Of a DNA stretch of 24,755 bases, positions 1-8,562 are shown in pieces (position 1 is the first letter of the stretch; each line of letters starts with the position of its first letter). Made by a program: the position numbers and the translations under genes. The stretch covers positions 1 to 24,755 of the forward strand of contig JBCDAU010000058.1 in NCBI GenBank assembly GCA_039185015.1. Reading direction: 5' to 3'. Origin of the DNA: JBCBSZ01 sp039185015. Lineage in GTDB: Bacteria > Actinomycetota > Acidimicrobiia > Acidimicrobiales > Poriferisodalaceae. A model generated the notes under the pieces. It was given only the letters and a program-made list of their open reading frames with translations. It ran no database searches and was not told the DNA's origin.

Positions 1-948
1 GGTGTCGTCGCGGAACCACTGGTAGGTGAGTGGTGGGGTGCCGGTGGCGGTGATGACGAAGTTGGCGGTGTCGCCTTCGGTGAGCACGACGTCTTCGGGG
101 CCGTCGGTGATCGCGGGTGGGTCGGCGGGAGGCTCGGTCACGTTCGGCGGCTCGACGTCGGCGAGGTCCGGTCCGGCACCGAAGTTGCCGGCGACCTCGG
201 CCGGGCTCAGGGCTCGGTCGTAGAGGGCGAGCAGTCGGTACTCACCGAGCCAGGGGGCTCGGCCGTCGGTCGATGCACCGAGTCGCAGCGTCGTCGGCAG
301 CCTCCAGCCGGACAGCACGCCGCTGTCGTCGGTCGCGACCTCGACGCCGTCCTGGTAGATCCGGACCGAGCCATCGGGTGCGTGCGTGGCGACGAGGTGG
401 ACGAGGTCGGCGGGGAAGCTGCGGCGCGGCGCACGAACGCCGGAGAGCCCGCGGCGGTTCGAATCGGTCGTTCGGGTTCGCAGCTCCACGCGGTCGGGCG
501 CAGAGGAGTACGGACGCTGCACGAGCGCGATGCCGACGTCGGAGAACGAGTGCGACAGGTCGACGATCCGGGCGCCGTTCGACTGCGGGACGTCGCTGCG
601 GTCGACCCACACCTCGACGGTGAACGAGCGGTTGGACACGATCGGCGACGCGATGCTCCCGGTCGAACCGGACGAGGCGACGACCGTCGGCGAGTCGATG
701 CGCAGCCCGCCGTCGGTCCAGGTGACCGAACCCGGGTCCGCGATCGTCAGGTCGACCGGGTTGTCGGCACCAGCGACGTCGGAGACCGTCGCACCGGCGC
801 CGTCGTCGAAGTCGTAGAGGGCGAGGAGCCCATCGATCGCGCGGCCCTGCGCACCAGCCGATGGGGTGTCCACCGCCGCCGGCACGACGAGTCCGGCGAC
901 GAGCGCGGTGGCGAACAGGGAACGGACGAGACGGAGCGAGCGGTGCAC
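1..948 (-). CDS. Secreted LamG-domain protein with Ig-like domain, 3' end beyond the window
   Basis: Partial gene: 316 residues are visible and the C-terminus lies beyond the left edge. I start it at GTG 948; the next in-frame stop upstream is near 1027, there is no other standard start between, and an AAGGG ribosome-site-like stretch lies 8 nt upstream. Residues 1-34 look like a signal peptide (HRSLRLVRS, then a hydrophobic stretch, cleavage near AGAQG). Residues about 38-256 read as a concanavalin A-like LamG fold, opening with LLALYDFDDG, containing SFTVEVWVD and IYQDGVEV, and closing with the typical LLALYDRALSPAEVAGNF. A Pro/Glu-rich linker (about 262-280) leads to the start of an Ig-like domain (EGDTANFVITATGTPPLTYQWF). 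The protein is probably exported and may bind glycans or a surface; the ligand is unknown. It lies 98 nt downstream of dapB on the same strand. Confidence 0.85.
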   Translation of the reverse strand, partial: MHRSLRLVRSLFATALVAGLVVPAAVDTPSAGAQGRAIDGLLALYDFDDGAGATVSDVAGADNPVDLTIADPGSVTWTDGGLRIDSPTVVASSGSTGSIASPIVSNRSFTVEVWVDRSDVPQSNGARIVDLSHSFSDVGIALVQRPYSSAPDRVELRTRTTDSNRRGLSGVRAPRRSFPADLVHLVATHAPDGSVRIYQDGVEVATDDSGVLSGWRLPTTLRLGASTDGRAPWLGEYRLLALYDRALSPAEVAGNFGAGPDLADVEPPNVTEPPADPPAITDGPEDVVLTEGDTANFVITATGTPPLTYQWFRDDT

Positions 949-1046
949 GCGTTGGCCCTTGGTCGACGATCGATACCGACCTTCGTCGACCGTACCGTCA
1001 ACGCATTCAGAGGTTGAAGAACCGCTTTACGTGATATCGAGCGGCG

Positions 1047-1841
1047 TCAACCACCCAGCAGGGTGTCCAGGCCGACCGTGACACCGGAGAGCCGCCCGAC
1101 CCCCTTCACCGCCAGCGCCACACCGGGCATGAACGACGTCCGATCGAGGGAGTCGTGACGGAGGGTGAGCGTCTGCCCGGTCGTCCCGAGCACGATCTCC
1201 TGATGCGCGACCATGCCCCGCATCCGGATCGAGTGGATCGGGATGCCCGCCGGACCGCTCGCACCACGAGCGCCGGGGATCGTCTCGGTCTCGGTCGGAT
1301 CATCGGCCCAGTCACCCGACGCGGCCGCCATCCGTTCGGCGGTGGCCGTGGCCGTGCCCGAGGGCGAGTCGACCTTGTCGTCGTGGTGCAACTCGATGAT
1401 CTCGGCGGTCTCGAACCAGGGCGCGGCCAGCTCGGCGAATCGCATCATCAGCACGGCGCCGATGGCGAAGTTCGCGACGACGAGGCAGTTGGAGGACGTG
1501 AACCGTCCCCGGAGGTCGTCGACGGCGTCGGCACCGAAGCCCGACGTGCCGATCACGACGTGGATGCCCCGATCGGCGCAGACGGCGGCGTTGGCGCGAG
1601 CCGCCTCGACGACCGTGAAGTCGACGGCCACGTCGACGGCGGCGCCGTCCAGCGCGTCGAGGTCGGGGAGCACGATGAGGTCGCTGTCGACCTCGGCGAC
1701 CGCTGCGAGCGCCTCACCGGCCCGTCCGGGGTCGATCGCAGCGACCAGCTCGAGCTCGGGATCGGCGACGACCGTGCGACACACCTCGGCGCCCATCCGT
1801 CCCCCGGCACCGAGCACGCCGACCCGGATCGGATCAGCCAC
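1047..1841 (-). CDS. dapB: 4-hydroxy-tetrahydrodipicolinate reductase
   Basis: Cytoplasmic NAD(P)H-dependent enzyme that reduces the product of DapA in the diaminopimelate/lysine pathway. It has 264 residues, a normal family length. The Rossmann dinucleotide loop GAGGRMG is at residues 11-17 and DFTVVEA at 74-80. The catalytic signature ELHHDDKVDSPSGTA spans 150-164, with the catalytic His pair 152/153, Lys156 and the substrate-binding SGTA loop. I chose GTG 1841 because MADPIRVGVLGAGG is the usual N-terminus; a longer frame from 1874 would overlap the upstream gene more and add residues foreign to the family. The GTG overlaps the stop of the DUF4262-like gene (GTGGCTGA), so translation is probably coupled. 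A weak hairpin (CCGCT/AGCGG) followed by TTCTT lies just after the stop. dapA lies 11 kb away on the other strand. Confidence 0.96.
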   Translation of the reverse strand: MADPIRVGVLGAGGRMGAEVCRTVVADPELELVAAIDPGRAGEALAAVAEVDSDLIVLPDLDALDGAAVDVAVDFTVVEAARANAAVCADRGIHVVIGTSGFGADAVDDLRGRFTSSNCLVVANFAIGAVLMMRFAELAAPWFETAEIIELHHDDKVDSPSGTATATAERMAAASGDWADDPTETETIPGARGASGPAGIPIHSIRMRGMVAHQEIVLGTTGQTLTLRHDSLDRTSFMPGVALAVKGVGRLSGVTVGLDTLLGG

Positions 1842-2316
1842 CGAGCACCACCTGGCTGCCCATGACCGCCGCATCGGCGTCCGACTGCCACGGGAACCGG
1901 CCGGCGGCGTCGGGGTACACGAGCTGCAGCATCCGGAAGGGCCGGTGGGCGTAGTGGTCGGCGACGCCGGCGAACCAGCTGGCGTACACCTCGACGTCGA
2001 CGGGCAGGAGCACGCAGGGCAGGTCGGGGCCGAGCATCCCGACGAAGGGTTGTGACACCGGGAGCTCGCCGCCGTTGAGGAGGTGATCGACGAACTCCTC
2101 GGCGAGGCGACTGGCCATCTCGCCGTCGAGGCCGACGATCAGCAGCTCCGGGTGGCTGATGAGGTCCTCGAGGCCGATCGTGTACGAGTACGTCGGACGA
2201 CCGGCTTCCGGATCGGCGCGGACCGGCTCGACGGCGTAGCCCTTCAGCTCGATGATCGCAGCGATGGCCTCCGCGTGGTCGAGCTGGAAGTCCTCGGGGT
2301 CGTACTCGACGTTCAT
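1834..2316 (-). CDS. DUF4262-like protein of unknown function
   Basis: A 160-residue soluble protein without signal peptide or membrane segment. Its layout (YSYTIGLEDLISHPELLIVGLDGEMASRLAEEF in the first half, then a hydrophobic VLLPVDVEVYASWFAGVADHYAHRPFRMLQLVYPD and a FPWQ near the end) matches the DUF4262 family, whose biochemical role is not known. The start ATG 2316 shares an ATGA overlap with the stop of the upstream dedA-like gene, and its own stop lies inside the start of dapB, so the three genes almost certainly share one transcript. Nothing in the sequence links it mechanistically to lysine synthesis. The family assignment is by recall of motifs, not by a search. Confidence 0.8.
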   Translation of the reverse strand: MNVEYDPEDFQLDHAEAIAAIIELKGYAVEPVRADPEAGRPTYSYTIGLEDLISHPELLIVGLDGEMASRLAEEFVDHLLNGGELPVSQPFVGMLGPDLPCVLLPVDVEVYASWFAGVADHYAHRPFRMLQLVYPDAAGRFPWQSDADAAVMGSQVVLGG

Positions 2317-3044
2317 CGGGGGTCCCCGGTGCGATCGTCGGTGGCGCCCATCTCCTCGTCGGCGGTGCCCTCCGCCGGCCGGGGTGCGGCCCCGTCGAGC
2401 TCCTCCTCGAGCTCCTGTTCGAGCTCGCGCACGTCGCTCAGCTCGCCGCTGCCCTTGCGGGTCGACAGGACCACCTGGAGCACGACCAGGCCGATGGCCA
2501 CGAACGTCGCCGGGCGTTGGTAGCGGTTGAAGAAGTCGAGCACCGAGTCGAGCGGGCCCTCGAACCGCTCTGCGAGCCACCACACGAGGAGGATCCGGGT
2601 GATCGTGCCCGTCACGTTGAGGGTGGCGAACACGATCGGTCGCATCCGGGTGACACCCGCGAGAAGGCTGATGATCAGGTTCGGTGCGATGAAGACGAAC
2701 AGCCAGCCGATCTTCGGGAACCAGCGGTCGACGAAGGCGACCATGCGGCCCGAGCCCTCGACCTGTCGCTCGATCCATCGTCGCCCGGCCGGCCCGTACC
2801 AGCGGCCGATGAGGTAGAGCAGCGGATCGAGGGTGATCAGTCGGAGGAAGGCGACGACGACGAAGGTCGAGAACGCGATCTGACCGGCGACCAGCGCGAG
2901 GTGGTAGTTGCGCGGGTTGAGGATGATCAGCAGGACCGGGTTCTCGACGGCGAGCGTCGGGTGCAGCGCGGCGCCGACGTATCCGGCGATGGTGCCCACG
3001 ATGACCGGACCCAGGAGCAGCCAGAGGCGGAGCCGAGAGGACAC
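2313..3044 (-). CDS. DedA/VTT-type integral membrane protein
   Basis: A 243-residue polytopic protein, first gene of the dedA-DUF4262-dapB operon. Hydrophobic segments occur near residues 7-28, 48-72, 110-130, 140-160 and 185-205. The stretch RWYGPAGRRWIERQ...DRWFPKIGWLFVFIAPNLIISLLAGVTRM resembles the SNARE-associated/VTT core of DedA proteins, several of which act as lipid scramblases or support membrane homeostasis. The C-terminal 45 residues are hydrophilic and strongly acidic (ELEQELEEELDG), probably a short coiled coil in the cytoplasm. I chose GTG 3044 because TACCCT sits 7 nt before it, matching the leaderless promoters elsewhere in the window; GTG 3074 is an alternative that adds ten polar residues. 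The exact family is less certain than the membrane topology. Confidence 0.75.
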   Translation of the reverse strand: MSSRLRLWLLLGPVIVGTIAGYVGAALHPTLAVENPVLLIILNPRNYHLALVAGQIAFSTFVVVAFLRLITLDPLLYLIGRWYGPAGRRWIERQVEGSGRMVAFVDRWFPKIGWLFVFIAPNLIISLLAGVTRMRPIVFATLNVTGTITRILLVWWLAERFEGPLDSVLDFFNRYQRPATFVAIGLVVLQVVLSTRKGSGELSDVRELEQELEEELDGAAPRPAEGTADEEMGATDDRTGDPR

Positions 3045-3051
3045 CGCGTGC

Positions 3052-3057
3052 AGGGTA
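3052..3057 (-). promoter_or_regulatory. Putative -10 box of the dedA-DUF4262-dapB operon
   Basis: TACCCT fits TANNNT and ends 7 nt before GTG 3044, so transcription would start at or next to the start codon (leaderless). No convincing -35 box is visible. The divergent acyl-CoA ligase promoter lies about 35 bp away in the same 79-bp gap. Confidence 0.45.
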
Positions 3058-3092
3058 TTCGTCCGGACCGGCACCCGGGCACCACCGCCGGA

Positions 3093-3120
3093 TACGGTCG
3101 GGCGCACTCGACGAGGGGGA
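3093..3120 (+). promoter_or_regulatory. Putative -10 box and Shine-Dalgarno site of the acyl-CoA ligase gene
   Basis: TACGGT at 3093-3098 is a plausible -10 box. GAGGGGGA at 3113-3120, three bases before ATG 3124, is a strong ribosome binding site that fixes the start. Unlike the divergent dedA-like gene, this one appears to have a short leader. Confidence 0.45.
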
Positions 3121-3123
3121 CCG

Positions 3124-4740
<1,617 letters not shown>

Positions 4741-4752
4741 GCGGCGCGGCCC

Positions 4753-4780
4753 TCGCCGGCCCGTATCGTCGGGCCGGTGA
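4753..4780. promoter_or_regulatory. Palindromic promoter/operator of the TetR gene at 4777
   Basis: A 7-bp perfect inverted repeat, CCGGCCC (4756-4762) and GGGCCGG (4771-4777), surrounds an 8-bp centre that contains the -10 box TATCGT (4764-4769). Allowing one mismatch the arms extend to 10 bp (4753-4780). The -10 box ends 7 nt before GTG 4777, so this looks like a leaderless promoter covered by an operator. TetR proteins usually bind such palindromes over their own promoter; autoregulation is therefore inferred, not shown. Confidence 0.5.
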
Positions 4781-5346
4781 CCGACACCCGAGCGCGCATC
4801 CTCGACGGAGCGGGCGACGCGCTGGTGCGGTTCGGGCTCGCCAAGACCACGGTCGAGGACATCGCCTCGGCCGCTGGTGTCGGTCGGGCGACGGTGTACC
4901 GCTGGTTCGAGGGCGGCCGCAGCGAGGTCTTCGACGCGCTCGTCGCCCGGGAGCTCGGCAAGGTGGCCGACGAGATCATCGTCCGCATCGGGTCGGGTGA
5001 CGACCTCGCCGCCGGGCTGCACGAGGTGCTGCGGTGGGGCGGGCCGGCGATCCGCGGCCACACGTTGCTCCAAGCGGCGCTCGACACGGGTCCGGAGGAG
5101 CTCGCCGTTCGTCTCGCCCGCCTGGAGCACGGCTTCGAGGACCTCGTCGCGCCGATGGTCGCCGAGCGGCTCGCGGCGTCGGCAGCGTCACCCTCGCCAG
5201 AGGACGACGCCGCCTATCTGGTCGCGATGATGATGAGCGTCGTCGCGAACCCGGGCTCGTGGGATCTCGAGGACGACGACGAGGTGGGTCGGCTCGTCGA
5301 CACGCTGATGCGGTCGGCGACGGGCGCCCCCGGGTCGGCCCGCTGA
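4777..5346 (+). CDS. TetR/AcrR family transcriptional regulator
   Basis: A 189-residue DNA-binding repressor-type protein. The N-terminal helix-turn-helix is at residues about 24-45 (KTTVEDIASAAGVGRATVYRWF), preceded by the helix RARILDGAGDALVRFG. The C-terminal two thirds form the variable, helical ligand and dimer domain, which does not reveal the inducer. The start is GTG 4777, directly downstream of a -10 box inside a palindrome, fitting autorepression. It lies 36 bp after the acyl-CoA ligase gene and its stop overlaps the presumed start of the MFS gene, so it may regulate either neighbour. The ligand could be an acyl-CoA or the transported compound, but that is a guess from position. Confidence 0.92.
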   Translation: MTDTRARILDGAGDALVRFGLAKTTVEDIASAAGVGRATVYRWFEGGRSEVFDALVARELGKVADEIIVRIGSGDDLAAGLHEVLRWGGPAIRGHTLLQAALDTGPEELAVRLARLEHGFEDLVAPMVAERLAASAASPSPEDDAAYLVAMMMSVVANPGSWDLEDDDEVGRLVDTLMRSATGAPGSAR

Positions 5347-6647
5347 GACCCGTCGTCGGGTCGGCATCGACTCGCGACCGCTGGCCCTTCGATCCGGCGC
5401 GCTCGCCGGTCTACTACGGCTGGGTCGTGGTGGTCGTGGGCGCAGTCGGGATGGCTGCCTCCGCCCCTGGCCAGACCGCCGGCGTGTCGGTCTTCACCGA
5501 CGATCTCATCGAGACCACCGGCCTGACTCGCCTCCAGCTCGCGGTCGCCTACCTCTTCGGCACCGGGGCGAGTGGGGTCATGCTCCCGAAGGCGGGACGG
5601 GCCATCGACCGCTTCGGCTCGCGGATCGTCGCGGTCGCCGCGGCGGTGGGCCTGGCCGCGACCGTCACCGGCCTGAGCCTCGTCGGTCCGATGCCGGTGG
5701 TGGTCGGCATGACGGTGATGAGCATCGGGTTCGGCTGCCTGCGCTTCACCGGCCAGGGCCTGCTGACGCTGGCCTCGCGCACGATGATCTCGCAGTGGTT
5801 CGAGCGCCGCCGCGGGGTCGTGACGGCGTCGGCGAGCGTCGTGTTCAGCTTCTTGTTGTCGATCAGTCCGGCCCTGTTCCTCGTGCTGATCGAGATCGAC
5901 GGGTACCGGTGGGCGTGGCGGCTGATCGCGCTCTTCCTCGTCGGCGCGGCCGTGCTGTTCGCCGTGTTCTTCCGGGACAGCGCCGAGACGTCGGGGCTGA
6001 TGATCGACGGCGGTGGGCGCCTGGAGGCGGGCCCTACCGTGCAGCTCGGCTCCGACGACGACCTGACCAGGGGGGAGGCGGTCCGCGACCCGCGGTTCTG
6101 GGCCATCACCCTGCCGGTGATCGCTCTGGCCTCGACGGCCACGGCCCTCACCTTCCACATCGTCGACGTCGGCCGCGAGCTCGGGCTCGACGAGACCGAG
6201 ATGGTGCGGATCTTCGTGCCGATCGCCATGGTGAGCGTCCCGGTCACGTTGATCGCCGGCTGGTTGGTCGACCGCACGTCGCCGCTCTCCCTGGCCGGCC
6301 TCGCGAGCGCCGTCCAGATCGCGATGTACCTCACCGTCGGGCACCTCGACCGGCCGCTCGCCGCCGGCATCGCGATCGTCTGCTGGGGTGTGGCTCAGGG
6401 ATGCTTCGCCGCGCTGACCTCGGCAGCGCTGCCTCGGCTGTTCGGCCGCCGACACCTCGGTGCGATCGGGGGGGTGCAGATGGGGGTGGTGGTCGTCGCC
6501 AGCGCGGTCGGCCCGGCGCTGTTCGCCGTGATCGAGTCGGTGACCGACAGCTACCGACCGGCGCTCTGGGCCTCGGCGGTCGTGCCGGTGGCCGGTGTGG
6601 CGCTGTCCGTGGTCCAGATCCGACGACCCGTTGAAATGAGACACTGA
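5343..6647 (+). CDS. MFS transporter (OFA/monocarboxylate-like)
   Basis: About 434 residues with roughly 12 membrane segments. The N-terminus reads RSPVYYGWVVVVVGAVGMAASAPGQTAGVSVF and is followed by the loop motif GRAIDRFGSRIV, as in oxalate/formate and monocarboxylate-type major facilitator proteins. A cytoplasmic hydrophilic loop (RDSAETSGLMIDGGGRLEAG...TRGEAVRDPRFWAIT) separates the two six-helix halves. The start is uncertain. No ATG, GTG or TTG lies in frame between GTG 5259, 87 bp inside the TetR gene, and codons already in the first membrane helix. I give CTG 5343, which overlaps the TetR stop as CTGA like the coupled starts elsewhere here. If GTG 5259 is used, the protein gains 28 Gly/Arg-rich residues. 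The substrate is unknown. Confidence 0.85.
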   Translation: MRPVVGSASTRDRWPFDPARSPVYYGWVVVVVGAVGMAASAPGQTAGVSVFTDDLIETTGLTRLQLAVAYLFGTGASGVMLPKAGRAIDRFGSRIVAVAAAVGLAATVTGLSLVGPMPVVVGMTVMSIGFGCLRFTGQGLLTLASRTMISQWFERRRGVVTASASVVFSFLLSISPALFLVLIEIDGYRWAWRLIALFLVGAAVLFAVFFRDSAETSGLMIDGGGRLEAGPTVQLGSDDDLTRGEAVRDPRFWAITLPVIALASTATALTFHIVDVGRELGLDETEMVRIFVPIAMVSVPVTLIAGWLVDRTSPLSLAGLASAVQIAMYLTVGHLDRPLAAGIAIVCWGVAQGCFAALTSAALPRLFGRRHLGAIGGVQMGVVVVASAVGPALFAVIESVTDSYRPALWASAVVPVAGVALSVVQIRRPVEMRH

Positions 6648-6664
6648 GGCGGTTACTGTCTCAT
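6631..6664 (+). promoter_or_regulatory. Promoter with overlapping inverted-repeat operator, TetR-diiron operon
   Basis: TTGAAA (6631-6636) and TACTGT (6654-6659) are separated by 17 bp, the best-spaced -35/-10 pair in the window along with that of bfd. The -10 box ends 8 nt before ATG 6668. A perfect 8-bp inverted repeat, ATGAGACA (6636-6643) and TGTCTCAT (6657-6664), brackets the promoter with a 13-bp spacer; its left arm overlaps the last codons of the MFS gene. It is a likely operator for the TetR protein encoded just downstream. Confidence 0.6.
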
Positions 6665-6667
6665 CGT

Positions 6668-7363
6668 ATGGTGGCGGTCGTCACAGGGGGACACGGTCAC
6701 GCCGCGAACGCGGCGACGACCCGATCGTCGGGGACCGAGCTCTTCCGCCCCCTCCCGGAGGGCTCCGTCGAGCTCGCGCTCGCTGAGGCCTACGGCGCCT
6801 GCGTCGAGCGGTGGGGTCGCTCCAAGACGACGATGGGCGACGTCGCCCGTGAGGCGGGCGTGTCCCGGGCCACCGTCTACCGGATCGTCCCGAGCAAGGA
6901 CGCCCTCCACGACCTGCATCGCCGCCACGGGCTGGCCGCCTTCTTCGCCGACCTCGACGCCGAGCTGCCCGACGACGGAGCGCTCGACGAGCTCCTCGTC
7001 GCCGCGCTGAGCGCGGCCAGCCGGCTCATCGGCGAGGACGAGGGCTTCCAGCGCCTCCTCGTCGACGATCCGGGTGCCGTGCTGCCGAGCCTCACCTTCC
7101 GCGGCCTCGATCGGATCTTCGCGGCGTGCCGGGTGTTCATCGCCCCCCGCCTGGAGGCCCACCTCGGCCCGCCGGCCGCCATCCGCACCGCCGAGTGGCT
7201 CGCCCGGCTCGTGCTGTGGCCCGTGCTCGACGAGCGGGCCCCGTTCGATCTCACCGATCCCGACCAGGTCCGCGACCTGGTCGAGCGCCGGCTGCTGCCG
7301 GCTCTGTCCCCCCACTCAACCCCGCCCACCACTTCCGCCACCGGAGTCCAGGAGGAATCATGA
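6668..7363 (+). CDS. TetR/AcrR family transcriptional regulator, coupled to a di-iron protein
   Basis: A 231-residue regulator. The first 30 or so residues are low-complexity (GGHGHAANAATTRSSG) and probably disordered. The helix-turn-helix spans residues about 54-75 (KTTMGDVAREAGVSRATVYRIV). The remaining helices form the ligand domain, and the tail is Pro/Ser/Thr-rich. The start ATG 6668 follows the promoter and operator described at 6631-6664. The stop overlaps the ATG of the ferritin-like gene (ATGA), so both are on one mRNA and translationally coupled. This suggests the regulator controls the di-iron protein, itself, or both. The inducer is not recognisable. Confidence 0.92.
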   Translation: MVAVVTGGHGHAANAATTRSSGTELFRPLPEGSVELALAEAYGACVERWGRSKTTMGDVAREAGVSRATVYRIVPSKDALHDLHRRHGLAAFFADLDAELPDDGALDELLVAALSAASRLIGEDEGFQRLLVDDPGAVLPSLTFRGLDRIFAACRVFIAPRLEAHLGPPAAIRTAEWLARLVLWPVLDERAPFDLTDPDQVRDLVERRLLPALSPHSTPPTTSATGVQEES

Positions 7364-8508
7364 CCGCAGTCGAGCCCACCGCCGACGAGATGGAGCAGAT
7401 GATCGGTCGCACCGAGGCCAACGACCTCGACGCGATCCTGGCGGTCGAGCCGACCGACCCCGACGAGCTCATCCACACCGTCCAGGACAACGCGGACACG
7501 ATCTACACCTGGGACTACGAGAAGGGGCAGCGGCCCCGCCTCGAGACGCTCTACGAGAAGGCCAAGCGCGGCCAGTGGAACGGCGAGACCGACCTCCCCT
7601 GGGACACGGTCGTCGATCCCGAGGCCGAGGCGACCAAGCAGTACGAGACCACCGGCGGTCAGGACGCGATCTTCGACTTCTCCGGCACGTCCGTCGCGAC
7701 CTGGGGCCCCGAGGAGTGGATCAAGTTCAACCAGGAGTCGCAGGCCTGGACGATGAGCCAGTTCCTCCACGGTGAGCAGGGCGCGCTGGTCTGCACGGCG
7801 AAGATCGTCGAGACGGTGCCGTGGATCGACGCCAAGTACTACGCCTCCACGCAGGTGGTCGACGAGGCTCGTCACGTCGAGGTGTTCGCCAAGTACCTCG
7901 ACACCAAGATCGAGAAGAGCTACCCGATCAACCCCCACCTCAAGATGCTGCTCGACGACATCGTCGCCGACAGCCGGTGGGACATGACCTACCTGGGCAT
8001 GCAGATCATGGTCGAGGGCCTCGCTCTGGCCGCCTTCGGCTTCATGTACCAGCAGACCGAGGAGCCCCTGCTCAAGCAGCTCCTCCGCTACGTGATGAGC
8101 GACGAGGCTCGCCACGTCGCCTTCGGCGTGCTGTCGCTGAAAGAGGTCTACGGCGAGCTGACCCAGGCCGAGGTGCGCGAGCGCCAGGAGTTCGCCTTCG
8201 AGGCCGCCCTCCGGATGCGCGATCGCTTCCTGTCGACCGACGTGTGGGAGCGGATGGGCGCCGATCCGAAGCAGATCATCCCCCGCATCTGGGGCAATCC
8301 CGACCAGCTCGAGTTCCAGCACCTGCTCTTCACCAAGATCGTGCCGAACTGCAAGAAGCTCGGCCTGCTCGACGCCGGCGACGCCTGGCTGCGCCGACGC
8401 TTCGAGGAGATCGGCGTCATCCAGTACGAGGACTGGGTCGACACCGCCGAAGAGGTCGACGCGTTCGCGATCACCCGCGAGCTCGAGGGCGAGCCCGCCA
8501 CGAGCTGA
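7360..8508 (+). CDS. Ferritin-like di-iron protein, probable oxygenase/oxidase
   Basis: A 382-residue soluble protein with a complete carboxylate-bridged di-iron set: Glu139 (FLHGEQGAL), Glu169 and His172 (VVDEARHVEVF), Glu219 (MVEGLAL), and Glu249 and His252 (MSDEARHVAFG). The repeated DEARH and the E-30-E spacing in both helix pairs point to a four-helix bundle of the ribonucleotide reductase R2/ferritin-like superfamily. The extra 120 N-terminal and 130 C-terminal residues are not those of a storage ferritin, so an O2-activating hydroxylase, desaturase or N-oxygenase is more likely. The substrate is unknown. An AGGAGG site lies 5 nt before ATG 7360, which overlaps the TetR stop. Conserved Trp/Tyr-rich stretches (TIYTWDYEKGQRP) begin the protein. 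No reductase gene is adjacent, so an electron donor must come from elsewhere. Confidence 0.85.
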   Translation: MTAVEPTADEMEQMIGRTEANDLDAILAVEPTDPDELIHTVQDNADTIYTWDYEKGQRPRLETLYEKAKRGQWNGETDLPWDTVVDPEAEATKQYETTGGQDAIFDFSGTSVATWGPEEWIKFNQESQAWTMSQFLHGEQGALVCTAKIVETVPWIDAKYYASTQVVDEARHVEVFAKYLDTKIEKSYPINPHLKMLLDDIVADSRWDMTYLGMQIMVEGLALAAFGFMYQQTEEPLLKQLLRYVMSDEARHVAFGVLSLKEVYGELTQAEVRERQEFAFEAALRMRDRFLSTDVWERMGADPKQIIPRIWGNPDQLEFQHLLFTKIVPNCKKLGLLDAGDAWLRRRFEEIGVIQYEDWVDTAEEVDAFAITRELEGEPATS

Positions 8509-8549
8509 GACACACACCTCGAGACCGCTCGGCGCGCCCGCCGATCGGG

Positions 8550-8555
8550 TATCTG
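8550..8555 (+). promoter_or_regulatory. Putative -10 box of the third TetR gene
   Basis: TATCTG ends 7 nt before GTG 8563, the same spacing as the other leaderless starts here. The final base departs from TANNNT and no -35 box is evident, so confidence is limited. Confidence 0.35.
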
Positions 8556-8562
8556 TGTTGGC

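Noticed and set aside
8530..8543. Small hairpin CGGCG/CGCCG after the di-iron gene as a terminator
   Set aside because: It is only 5 bp with no following T run; such pairs are expected by chance at this GC content.
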